Shown here piece by piece: positions 7,125 to 12,729 of a DNA stretch of 20,143 nt. The notes under the pieces are model-generated. The model worked only from the letters and a program-made list of their open reading frames with translations. It was not told the origin of the DNA and searched no databases. The stretch is from a virus: IMG/VR virus record IMGVR_UViG_3300013093_000351, positions 1 to 20,143 of that record, one strand, 5' to 3'. Each line of letters begins with the position of its first letter. Positions within the stretch are counted from its first letter, which is position 1. A program made the position numbers and the translations under genes.

Positions 7125-7134
7125 TATAAATATG
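7125..7134 (-). promoter_or_regulatory. CATATTTATA motif before the 6351 gene
   Basis: The coding direction reads CATATTTATA, ending 6 bases before the ATG at 7118. The plus strand reads TATAAATATG, identical to the T4 late consensus TATAAATA but pointing away from the gene. The same word precedes several other starts, so it is a phage-specific signal, either a promoter or an initiation site. Confidence 0.45.
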
Positions 7135-7137
7135 ATA

Positions 7138-7365
7138 TTAGTTTCCGAGTTCTTGAACTAGCTCGTTTAGTTTTTTTCTTAATGATTCTAGATTGGTGTG
7201 CAATTCGCCTTTTAATTCTTGATCGATGTCCATTTCTGCGATATTGTTCTCCATATCTTCAACGAATTCTATGCACTGATTCGCCAATCCTTGTGGAGAA
7301 TAGTCCAAGCTGTCGTTAGAGTACTCCATCAACCATTTTTGTATATCGTAGGAACCCTGGGCCAT
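7138..7365 (-). CDS. Small helical protein, possible internal head protein
   Basis: The protein has 75 residues. It starts MAQGSYDIQKWLMEYSNDS, where W-L-M-E gives an L-x-E site similar to the neighbouring genes, though less hydrophobic. The rest is a long amphipathic, probably coiled-coil region (CIEFVEDMENNIAEMD, LHTNLESLRKKLNELVQEL). A CATATTTATAAG motif followed by ACAAACG lies upstream at 7382-7391. Nearly the same combination precedes the gene at 18772. It lies 19 bases upstream of the 6351 gene and shares its transcription direction. No family is recognised. Confidence 0.75.
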   Translation of the reverse strand: MAQGSYDIQKWLMEYSNDSLDYSPQGLANQCIEFVEDMENNIAEMDIDQELKGELHTNLESLRKKLNELVQELGN

Positions 7366-7381
7366 GTAATTCGTTTGTACT

Positions 7382-7391
7382 TATAAATATG
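7382..7391 (-). promoter_or_regulatory. CATATTTATA motif before the 7138 gene
   Basis: The coding direction reads CATATTTATAAGTACAAACG, with the motif 16 bases before the ATG. The copy before the gene starting at 18772 reads CATATTTATAGATACAAACG. Such close agreement over 20 bases supports a shared regulatory role. Confidence 0.5.
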
Positions 7392-7400
7392 CACTAAGTA

Positions 7401-7874
7401 CTAAGATAGTTCAAAGTGGCTGGCGATCTCTTTTATAACCGAAATTGCCAATTCTGTGGTACATTCGAAGCCTTCTCGTTTGCCATTGACTCTACAGCCA
7501 AGAGCGTCCAATTTTTCGTGGACTCTGCGTTCTATTTCCCTTGAGTTTATGCACTTGTGTTTGTATACAGAGAACCATGGTGTAATTACTCCGGTTGCAG
7601 CGTTAATCTCTTTTGTTCTTTGAGAAACCGACGTAGTAGTCATACCTATCTTGCAAATTCCTGGCATGCCCTTGTTGACCAAAACGTATACCCATTCAGG
7701 TTTGAATACGGTACCGGTTGGATCTATAACCGCTTCGCTGTAGTAAGTAACGTCTTCCCAACCTTCTTCTGCAGAAGGCGTAAGCGTATAAGCGTCGGAT
7801 CTAATTAGTCCGTTGATGTCGTCGAAGTCTATTTTTAGCCTGTATTTGGCCTGATCTTGTGTGATTCTTTTCAT
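7401..7874 (-). CDS. T5orf172/MUG113-type GIY-YIG domain protein
   Basis: Residues 61-140 form the T5orf172/MUG113 version of the GIY-YIG fold. WVYVLVNKGMPGICKIGMTT supplies the two strands, SQRTKEINAATGV the following Arg-bearing helix, and REIERRVHEKLDAL with REGFE the Glu/His-bearing end. The N-terminal 60 residues (MKRITQDQAKYRLKIDFDDI) are a separate unknown segment. The family is common in phages and usually annotated as a nuclease, but proven functions are few. It starts with AAAGTTATG and follows a strong terminator, so it is probably the first gene of its own transcript. It ends 35 bases before the 7138 start. Confidence 0.88.
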   Translation of the reverse strand: MKRITQDQAKYRLKIDFDDINGLIRSDAYTLTPSAEEGWEDVTYYSEAVIDPTGTVFKPEWVYVLVNKGMPGICKIGMTTTSVSQRTKEINAATGVITPWFSVYKHKCINSREIERRVHEKLDALGCRVNGKREGFECTTELAISVIKEIASHFELS

Positions 7875-7891
7875 AACTTTAATTTTAAAAC

Positions 7892-7923
7892 AAAAAAATG
7901 GCCGGTAAAATCAATTACCGACC
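7892..7923 (-). terminator. Strong rho-independent terminator
   Basis: In the minus direction GGTCGGTAA pairs with TTACCGGCC (9 bp, one G-T) over a 6-base loop. A run of seven T follows the stem after one A. It ends transcription after the DUF1737-like gene. Confidence 0.9.
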
Positions 7924-7934
7924 AAATTAATTTA

Positions 7935-8141
7935 CTAAACCACAGCCGGTGCAACTAATTGCTTAGGAGCTTCGGGTAAGTACTGTACGATCGGTTGAGA
8001 GTAAACAGTACCGGCCTTGTCCGTGTTAACTGCGATAGAACCGAAAGGTTGCCAGTCTGCTTGAATTGCGCCTTGAACCGCTGCGGCCAAAGCATCGCTA
8101 GTTGCGGCTTGTAAAACGTGATAGGTCAAAATTTGCGCCAT
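7935..8141 (-). CDS. DUF1737-like small protein
   Basis: The gene encodes 68 residues. The start is set at 8141 (MAQILTYHVLQAATSDALAA), although the frame stays open to 8327. The upstream extension has no gene-like character and a CATTTATA motif sits just before 8141. The order YHVLQAATSDALAAAVQGAI, then DWQPFGSIAVN and YSQPIVQY, matches DUF1737 (Y-V--A-S---L---V-----GWQP-G------Y-QAMV). This is a beta-alpha-beta fold of unknown role, common in phages and bacteria. It is followed by a strong terminator. Confidence 0.82.
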   Translation of the reverse strand: MAQILTYHVLQAATSDALAAAVQGAIQADWQPFGSIAVNTDKAGTVYSQPIVQYLPEAPKQLVAPAVV

Positions 8142-8155
8142 AGTGTTTGTTTTTT

Positions 8156-8163
8156 TATAAATG
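8156..8163 (-). promoter_or_regulatory. CATTTATA motif before the DUF1737-like gene
   Basis: The coding direction reads CATTTATAAAAAAACAAACA, ending just ahead of the ATG at 8141. It resembles the motifs before 7365, 14867 and 18772 and supports choosing 8141 as the start. Confidence 0.45.
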
Positions 8164-8250
8164 TAACGAATGAAAGCCAAAGATAACAATTTAATTCCCA
8201 CGTGGGGCCCAAACCCTGTATATACGAATTCGAGTGTATCAAACAGGTAT

Positions 8251-8463
8251 TTATGCGTGTACCAACCAATCCATGCGCCATATACCAATGCAGCAAAACA
8301 CGACCAATTCCACAAGCAAGCACACAAAACAAAACGCAGCGTAGAACATATAACGGTCCTTGTAACTTTGGCGCCAAGTGGTTGCGCTCATGGTTGTGAA
8401 TACGGTTATTCCCATCGCGCACAGGAGTATCAGGGTCAGCAAAACTTTTAATATTAAGGTCAT
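8251..8463 (-). CDS. Small membrane protein, two TM segments
   Basis: This 70-residue protein has two hydrophobic segments: residues 3-24 (LILKVLLTLILLCAMGITVF) and about 41-62 (AAFCFVCLLVELVVFCCIGI). The short polar link between them is TTWRQSYKDRY. The topology suggests an inner-membrane hairpin. Small phage membrane proteins can act in superinfection exclusion or host takeover, but nothing here shows which. It begins 12 bases after the 8476 gene stop. Overlapping ORFs in the other frames lack such structure. Confidence 0.65.
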   Translation of the reverse strand: MTLILKVLLTLILLCAMGITVFTTMSATTWRQSYKDRYMFYAAFCFVCLLVELVVFCCIGIWRMDWLVHA

Positions 8464-8475
8464 TGTATTGTATTT

Positions 8476-8637
8476 TTATTTTATCCAATCCTCGTACGCC
8501 CAGACGTAGGCCTCGACAGGGTCCGATACCGAACCCTCTTCGATGTACTTTTTGGCATCGGTTATAACTTCGTACCTAAGGCCCCAGTTGTCTGCGTCCT
8601 GTAGGATCGTTTCTATTAGTTGTTGTTCTTCGGGCAT
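8476..8637 (-). CDS. Hypothetical 53-residue protein
   Basis: This short ORF fills the space between two small membrane-protein genes. ATG is at 8637, 3 bases after the upstream stop, and TAA is at 8476. The translation begins MPEEQQLIETILQDADNWGL. It continues RYEVITDAKKYIEEGSVSDP and ends YVWAYEDWIK. It is acidic, probably two or three helices, with no membrane segment. Tight spacing and protein-like composition support a real gene. Function is unknown. Confidence 0.75.
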   Translation of the reverse strand: MPEEQQLIETILQDADNWGLRYEVITDAKKYIEEGSVSDPVEAYVWAYEDWIK

Positions 8638-8640
8638 ATT

Positions 8641-8823
8641 TTAATCGTTTTGGTCGTCCTTTAGAATGTCGTGCACTTCAACTATCCATATTAGCGCGAA
8701 CATTAGGGCCACGGACAAAATATTAAAGGCCTGGAAATAGTGCTTTTGAACGATCGACATTCCTGCGGCCAAAACATTTAGCAGTACTGCTGCTATGGCC
8801 AAAGCTTTTGCGAAATTTTTCAT
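8641..8823 (-). CDS. Small membrane protein, two TM segments
   Basis: The protein has 60 residues. Hydrophobic segments lie at about 6-25 (KALAIAAVLLNVLAAGMSIV) and 31-51 (QAFNILSVALMFALIWIVE), with a charged C-terminal tail DILKDDQND. A membrane hairpin with both ends on the same side is likely. It is unrelated by eye to the other two-TM protein at 8251. It starts 13 bases after the 8837 stop and precedes the 8476 gene by 3 bases. Role unknown. Confidence 0.7.
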   Translation of the reverse strand: MKNFAKALAIAAVLLNVLAAGMSIVQKHYFQAFNILSVALMFALIWIVEVHDILKDDQND

Positions 8824-8836
8824 TTATTTGGGTAGT

Positions 8837-9022
8837 TTAGGGTAATTGAACGTTCGAGTGATCCTCGGACTCGATCTGCTTTTTGATCGCTTGTAGTCTG
8901 CGTTGGATTGCGTGAATTGTGTCCTCGGTGTTTTTAACTTGTCTTAGAGCGTCGGCCTTGTTAGGCAGCGCCTTTCCTATGGCGTTATAGCCGGCCATCA
9001 AATCGATCAGTAGGTCTAACAT
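8837..9022 (-). CDS. Small coiled-coil protein
   Basis: The 61 residues are almost entirely helical: MLDLLIDLMAGYNAIGKAL, then a heptad-like NTEDTIHAIQRRLQAIKKQI. It could be a small coiled-coil adaptor, inhibitor or chaperone, but no family is recognised. It starts 3 bases after the 9026 stop, in line with operon translation. Confidence 0.7.
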   Translation of the reverse strand: MLDLLIDLMAGYNAIGKALPNKADALRQVKNTEDTIHAIQRRLQAIKKQIESEDHSNVQLP

Positions 9023-9025
9023 ATA

Positions 9026-9790
9026 CTAGTTTTTTATTTTTTTGAATGGATAAATTTCTCCGTCCTTTCTGTACGCGATCTTTCTGTACTCGCTAGTGGT
9101 AATTTGTAGTGGGTTGTCTACAGTAACAGGGTTGTTCAATCTGTTTCCGTCCTCTATGTTAATCAAACACACTTCCCTTGGCAACACTTGCGCCAATACG
9201 TAATCTCCACCTATGCAATCCTCGTCCAAAACAAAGCGATTACCGATACTGTAGGTCTTTTCTTGCTCGAACAACTTGGGAAACTTCTTCTCTATCTTGT
9301 CCTTCCACTCGCTGCACGCTGCCTTGTAGGCGTCCAACACGAACTGCTTGTCGACTGTCAATTCTTGAGTAGCATCTTTTTTCTGGGCAATCTCAACCAA
9401 ATCCAAAGTATCGTCCTCGTAGCTGTTTTCTGCACCATTTGAAAACTTTACTCTGTACTTAAAGCCTTCGTCGTCTATTAACTCGGTAACAACTCCGTTA
9501 ATTCCCTTGGGGTTGCCCGACCCTTCGCCGTACTCTTGGCGCCCTTTTTCGTTAATAACCACAATATCTTGAACTGCGAACTTGTAAAACGGCTCTTGCA
9601 ACTTCAAATCGTCTACGTGCGCCCAATTGCCTATACCGCTGCGTCCTTCTACCTTTACTCTGGCGTGTTCGTTATTTGATTCAAATTCAACAATAACTCC
9701 AACGTCTCCGATCTTGTTTGCTGCGTGCAAAATCTTAGTTTCTTTAACGATCTTTACTGTGTCTCCTAGTTTAAATTGCTTCTTTTTCAT
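9026..9790 (-). CDS. Multi-domain SH3/KOW-like protein
   Basis: The 254 residues appear to hold three small beta barrels of SH3/KOW type. The first (6-52) is FKLGDTVKIVKETKILHAAN with IGDVGVIVEF and RVKVEG. The second (70-120) is YKFAVQDIVVINEKGRQ with INGVVTEL and YRVKFSNG. The third (about 180-215) is YSIGNRFVLDEDCIGGDYVL with VCLINIEDG. Each starts with (F/Y)-x-(L/V/I)-x-(D/N)-x-(V/F), as in KOW-like domains that bind nucleic acid or protein. A helix (QFVLDAYKAACSEWKDKIE) separates the second and third. The pattern is seen directly; the function is not known. The start ATG follows AAACT and the stop of the 9794 gene by 3 bases. Confidence 0.8.
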   Translation of the reverse strand: MKKKQFKLGDTVKIVKETKILHAANKIGDVGVIVEFESNNEHARVKVEGRSGIGNWAHVDDLKLQEPFYKFAVQDIVVINEKGRQEYGEGSGNPKGINGVVTELIDDEGFKYRVKFSNGAENSYEDDTLDLVEIAQKKDATQELTVDKQFVLDAYKAACSEWKDKIEKKFPKLFEQEKTYSIGNRFVLDEDCIGGDYVLAQVLPREVCLINIEDGNRLNNPVTVDNPLQITTSEYRKIAYRKDGEIYPFKKIKN

Positions 9791-9793
9791 AGT

Positions 9794-10012
9794 TTATTTG
9801 TTTTGGTTATAGGTTTGGTTGTAGTATTGTTCTGCTCCAATATATGGGCCTTCTAATCCATCGGTATAAGCATTACATATCTGCTCTTTTTCTTTTTCAA
9901 GATATAAACTATCAATATAATGTAATACTCTATTACCAGAATGTTCACCAATGATACCTAGTTGCATTTCAATTAGAATATCATTTCTTAATTCTTGCAT
10001 TGCTGTTTTCAT
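9794..10012 (-). CDS. Small protein, paralogue of the 19874 gene
   Basis: The gene encodes 72 residues beginning MKTAMQELRNDILIEMQLG. The frame is open further upstream, but that part lies inside the GC-rich structured region and I reject it. The second half, EKEKEQICNAYTDGLEG and then EQYYNQTYNQNK, matches the end of the 19874-20104 product (MEKEQIITAFEDGYES, YYNKTYNQNK). A helix with E-K-E-Q-I-x-x-A-(Y/F)-x-D-G and a YYNxTY tail recurs in small proteins of phages, with unknown function. It is located just downstream of the GC-rich RNA candidate. Confidence 0.75.
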   Translation of the reverse strand: MKTAMQELRNDILIEMQLGIIGEHSGNRVLHYIDSLYLEKEKEQICNAYTDGLEGPYIGAEQYYNQTYNQNK

Positions 10013-10202
10013 AATGTATATTTGGATATATTTTTTTGACTGTGTTAAAACCGGGGAATTCCTCGGGGACTGACCAAGCAGGGCCCCCGGCCCCTGGCCC
10101 CTTGCTAGCTCCGACAACCTTTGCTTTGCTGGGCGCTTGCGATCCGCTATCGACTAGGTAGCGGACCACTTGCACTCAGCTAGCTCGAAAGCTAGAGCCA
10201 GT
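10013..10202 (-). ncRNA. Candidate structured noncoding RNA, GC-rich
   Basis: By my count 94 of the 150 bases in 10051-10200 are G or C, far above the neighbours. In the minus direction the order is as follows. First comes CTAGCT-TTCG-AGCTAG, a perfect hairpin with a UUCG tetraloop. Next is TCCGCTA/TAGCGGA with a 9-base loop, then a G/C-block region (AGGGGCCGGGGGCC). Last is CCGAGG-AATT-CCCCGG followed by TTTTAACAC, a possible terminator. The word GAGCTAGC occurs twice and could form an alternative pairing. It lies between the DUF932 gene and the 9794 gene. I find no tRNA features. It could be a 3' UTR, an independent RNA or a DNA-level site. Confidence 0.5.
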
Positions 10203-11012
10203 TTAGACCGTGGCGTACTGATCCGCTAGAGACCATAGGCCTTGGTTCAGTACCATGTCTTGTATAGGGTTGGTGATTGGTCTAGCGGTTCTGTTGTTCA
10301 TCTGGTAACCTCCCTTGATTATGTTCTCCTGTACTCGGTTGAAGGTGTGCCATAGAGTGTTAGGAGCGTCAGCGTCTCTGCGCGGGTTCAATATCTCCAT
10401 GATCTCGTAGTCCTCTGCAATCTTCTCCTCTCCCAATCTTAAAGCTAAGGCGTCTATGGCAAAGGCTCTTCTGTCCTTGGCACTCATCTCTATGCCCGAC
10501 CATCTATTGATCTTCTCTACGGTAGTGTTTAGACCCAGCATCTTCTGCTCTATCATGTTCTGTACCTCTTGTAGCGTGTACTTGGTGTGTCTCTCTTTGA
10601 ATCCTCCGAAGTCTCTGTCCTTTACCATTAGACCGTTCGAACATACTAGTCTGAACAGTCCCATCTCAAAGTTGATTGGTCTGGAACCGTCGTGGCTATT
10701 CAACAGTACTACCGTAGGTCTCGCCTCGATACCACCGTCGGCGTTCTTGATGTAAAGCTCTGGGTGTTGGAACTCTGTGATGTGTACTCCGAAGTTTTGT
10801 CTTAATGGCACCTTTGTCTTGGACTGTTTGGCGTTTGTTAACTTCCAGCCCATTGTGTCCATGTGCTCTATGATGTCCGTTGTTGGTGTGAAATTGTAAC
10901 GGTTCAGGTTGATGTAGTCCGCAGGCTTTGTAGCGAATATTGCGGGTGCTTTTTCTCTTGCTTGGTCCAAGGATAATACTTTGATCTCCGTTGGCATTGA
11001 TAATGTACTCAT
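10203..11012 (-). CDS. DUF932 family phage protein
   Basis: The protein has 269 residues. Diagnostic stretches are RQNFGVHITEFQHPELYI, VVLLNSHDGSRPINFEMGLF, RLVCSNGLMVKDRDFGGFKE and TLWHTFNRVQENIIKGGYQ. All are hallmarks of the DUF932 family found in plasmids and phages. The molecular role of DUF932 is not settled; the family is often near replication or defence genes. Length fits the family. The start at 11012 follows AAAAGTTATG. The leader contains CCAACCAAAAA, also present before the HTH gene at 11377. A long-stem hairpin (11057-11129) lies upstream and the structured RNA candidate downstream. Confidence 0.93.
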   Translation of the reverse strand: MSTLSMPTEIKVLSLDQAREKAPAIFATKPADYINLNRYNFTPTTDIIEHMDTMGWKLTNAKQSKTKVPLRQNFGVHITEFQHPELYIKNADGGIEARPTVVLLNSHDGSRPINFEMGLFRLVCSNGLMVKDRDFGGFKERHTKYTLQEVQNMIEQKMLGLNTTVEKINRWSGIEMSAKDRRAFAIDALALRLGEEKIAEDYEIMEILNPRRDADAPNTLWHTFNRVQENIIKGGYQMNNRTARPITNPIQDMVLNQGLWSLADQYATV

Positions 11013-11051
11013 AACTTTTATTTAATTTTTTGGTTGGTTTAATCAATCGGA

Positions 11052-11129
11052 AAGAAAAAGAAGGGCTCAGTTTCACTACGGCTTGTCTCGTAAGAGGGTA
11101 ATACCGACTCGTCTGCCGAGCCCTTCTTT
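11052..11129 (-). terminator. Long-stem hairpin with 49-base insert, terminator or structured RNA
   Basis: AAAGAAGGGCTC (11057-11068) and GAGCCCTTCTTT (11118-11129) are perfect 12-base complements. In the minus direction the second arm runs into a TTCTTTTTCTTTCC tail, so it can act as a terminator after the HTH gene. The 49-base interior is unusually long and may itself pair (GGC with GCC). Confidence 0.65.
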
Positions 11130-11137
11130 GTAGTTTA

Positions 11138-11377
11138 CTAAGCTAAGCTAGACAACTTAACCGCATTTGAGATACGACCGCGTGTTACGTCGTACGCCTC
11201 GTTAACGATACGCTCGTTGAAGTACTTACCAGTGATCACGTCTGACACGTGAGTGGTAGAGAAGCCTGTAGTGGATGCTACGTTTGTAATGTCACCGTTG
11301 CGTAATTTACGGTTGATACGGCTTACTTTTTGGATGTAGCTTAATTTGTTGTAGCTACTTGGTCTGTTACTGTTCAT
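11138..11377 (-). CDS. Small helix-turn-helix DNA-binding protein
   Basis: This 79-residue basic protein has a likely HTH at about 29-55: GDITNVASTTGFSTTHVSDV and then ITGKYFNER. It has the A-x-x-(T/S)-G-(F/V)-S-x-x-x-V-S-x-(V/I) pattern of a turn plus recognition helix. The C-terminal part (ERIVNEAYDVTRGRISNA) may dimerise. It resembles small phage regulators; the exact family is unclear. Its leader holds the 34-base promoter-like repeat shared with the phosphoesterase gene and an interrupted inverted repeat GGTTGG/CCAACC (11397-11419), a natural place for autoregulation. That last point is inference. Confidence 0.8.
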   Translation of the reverse strand: MNSNRPSSYNKLSYIQKVSRINRKLRNGDITNVASTTGFSTTHVSDVITGKYFNERIVNEAYDVTRGRISNAVKLSSLA

Positions 11378-11396
11378 AACTTGAGTTTAAATTTTT

Positions 11397-11419
11397 GGTT
11401 GGTCCGATATTGGCCAACC
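11397..11419. repeat. Inverted repeat GGTTGG...CCAACC in the HTH gene leader
   Basis: GGTTGGTCC and GGCCAACC form an 8-bp stem with one bulged T around GATATT. In the coding direction it lies between the putative promoter and the ATG. It could be an operator for the adjacent HTH protein or an RNA hairpin in its leader. Confidence 0.5.
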
Positions 11420-11436
11420 TTGTTGATTGATTATAG

Positions 11437-11470
11437 GTAAATATACGTGATCCTGGTATACTGGTAAAAC
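11437..11470 (-). promoter_or_regulatory. Promoter-like 34-base element (copy 1)
   Basis: In the coding direction it reads GTTTTACCAGTATACC, a variable 8-base stretch, then GTATATTTAC. It matches 18071-18104 at 26 of 34 positions with identical spacing. TATATTTA fits the Bacteroidetes -7 element, and the TTT of GTTTTACC lies 20 bases upstream as a -33 candidate. Confidence 0.6.
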
Positions 11471-11827
11471 TTAACTTTCGAGTGATTCTTCCTCCTCTTC
11501 ATGTATCGGTAACTCGGCTTCTGCTCGTTTAAGTTCTTGGTACAAAGCCTCTTGAATCTTGTTGCTAGATACAGGGTACCAATACTCGTGATACTCTTCA
11601 AAGGACATGTCGTCGTTTGCCATTCTGTCCTCGTCTCGCTTCATTAACTTGGGACACAACGAATACATTTCGTCGCTGTGCTTATCAGATGGAGTAAGAC
11701 TGATCCAACACTCAGGGAACATGTCCGAGAACTTGTGCGCCGCCCTTTCTAGATTGGCCGGCATTACTACAGTGTTTTTGACGGTCTTACCGAACCTGTC
11801 CACTACTACTAAATGTGCTACTGGCAT
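11471..11827 (-). CDS. Hypothetical phage protein, 118 aa
   Basis: I do not recognise this protein. The N-terminal half is beta-like (VAHLVVVDRFGKTVKNTVVM), followed by a helix (NLERAAHKFSDMF). The middle is polar, and the C-terminal helix is long and acidic (KIQEALYQELKRAEAELP, then EEEEESLES). There is no signal peptide or membrane segment. It starts 7 bases after the 11835 gene stop, and its 3' end abuts the promoter-like element for the HTH gene, so a transcription boundary probably falls there. Confidence 0.75.
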   Translation of the reverse strand: MPVAHLVVVDRFGKTVKNTVVMPANLERAAHKFSDMFPECWISLTPSDKHSDEMYSLCPKLMKRDEDRMANDDMSFEEYHEYWYPVSSNKIQEALYQELKRAEAELPIHEEEEESLES

Positions 11828-11834
11828 AAGCTTA

Positions 11835-12212
11835 CTATTTTAAATTGTTTAACTTGTTTGTGTACTCTTGGATCTTCTCCTTGTGTCTACCGTACATGTA
11901 CTCGGTCTCTTCGTAGCCCTGCATATTTAACCAACGCTCTGTGTACTCCAACATTGTCTTAAGGATATCTTTACGCATGTCTCTCATGTACTCCTTTGCG
12001 GACTCAACGTTCTTTACATACTCTATGGTACTGTCCAACTGTATGTCCAACATTTCCAATCTACCTTGCAACATACCTATCATACCGGCCATGTCGTGAG
12101 ATCTTCTGTGCATGAATTCCTCGTGGGACTCTGTTGTTTCTACTTTTGTTTCTACTTTTGTTTCTACTTTTGTTTCTTCTACTGGGGTTGCGAATTGAAT
12201 CCATTTACTCAT
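11835..12212 (-). CDS. Coiled-coil protein with VETK tandem repeats
   Basis: The protein has 125 residues. After MSKWIQFATPVEE come tandem T-K-V-E units (three KVET copies), encoded by a 12-base repeat at 12136-12171, which are likely disordered. From residue 30 on it is helical and charged (HDMAGMIGMLQGRLEMLDIQ, KEYMRDMRKDILKTMLEYTE), consistent with a coiled coil. It is the first gene after the gene-poor region 12213-13012. The repeat number could vary between relatives by slippage. Function unknown. Confidence 0.75.
   Translation of the reverse strand: MSKWIQFATPVEETKVETKVETKVETTESHEEFMHRRSHDMAGMIGMLQGRLEMLDIQLDSTIEYVKNVESAKEYMRDMRKDILKTMLEYTERWLNMQGYEETEYMYGRHKEKIQEYTNKLNNLK
12136..12171 (-). 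repeat. Three exact 12-base tandem repeats inside the 11835 gene
   Basis: The unit gtttctactttt is repeated at 12136-12147, 12148-12159 and 12160-12171, with a partial fourth copy. It encodes K-V-E-T units and keeps the frame. Confidence 0.9.
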
Positions 12213-12729
12213 ATATTATAATTTTTAATGTCTGTTAAGGGTCGGCCGGTTGAGCAGCTAACAGAGTAAAAGTACCCCAATTCTGCATGCCAAAAAAATA
12301 TTTTAGCAAGTATTTTCTGGCCAATAGTACTGGTAATCAATCAGTTATCACCAAATCCAAGCAGGTCGTGCGCACAACTGGTTGGTTTCCAAGGGAGAAC
12401 TTTTTTGGACTCGGGTACCCTGGACGCCCACGGGCAGGCTTGGATTGTACACGATCGCGATTGGGTCAACGCAGGCTTAGGTTTCGTCGCGATTTCATTT
12501 AGCGACTGGCCCTGTGTCGCGCGTGGGTTTGTCTAATCGATCTTAGGGGGAGAATTTGATATTATTTAGCGGAGTCCAACCTTTCGTTAGATGGAATCGC
12601 GACCTGGCTTAGGTTTGGTATCGTACGGAGTAATTTCGTCCTTTTGTTTAATCCGATACAGGGCCTTCGGTAGAAAAACGTTAAACAAAACTACTATTGT
12701 CGGAAAAAAGCTCCCGTGCAACTAACGTT
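12213..12729. other. Gene-poor region with repeats, function unknown
   Basis: I see no convincing gene in these 517 bases; a 71-codon plus-strand ORF at 12287 lacks protein character. The region holds three TCGCGA words (12455, 12487, 12597), two GGCTTAGGTTT words (12474, 12606) and a 30-base sequence at 12375-12404 shared with 18124-18153. An origin, a regulatory region or a noncoding RNA are all possible. No tRNA was seen. Confidence 0.5.
12375..12404. repeat. 30-base dispersed noncoding repeat (copy 1)
   Basis: It matches 18124-18153 at 26 of 30 positions. The core in the minus direction is TTGGAAACCAA, itself an inverted repeat. Both copies are in intergenic DNA upstream of a minus-strand gene. 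Confidence 0.7.

Noticed and set aside
8126-8488. 120-codon minus-strand ORF overlapping the 8251 and 8476 genes
   Set aside because: It overlaps a clear two-TM protein and a tightly spaced small gene; its own translation has no recognisable structure.
9981-10175. Minus-strand ORF and the upstream extension of the 9794 gene through the GC-rich block
   Set aside because: The translated GC-rich part is low complexity (Gly/Pro/Ser/Ala), and the hairpins explain the sequence better.
10051-10200. tRNA gene in the GC-rich block
   Set aside because: No T-loop GTTCGAA-type sequence, no cloverleaf spacing and no plausible anticodon arm.
12287-12502. 71-codon plus-strand ORF in the gene-poor region
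   Set aside because: The translation has no protein-like pattern and no initiation context, and all surrounding genes are on the minus strand.
12595-12729. TTG-initiated 43-codon minus-strand ORF beginning at about 12722
   Set aside because: A stop codon precedes it directly, there is no ATG or ribosome site, and an open frame of this length is expected by chance.
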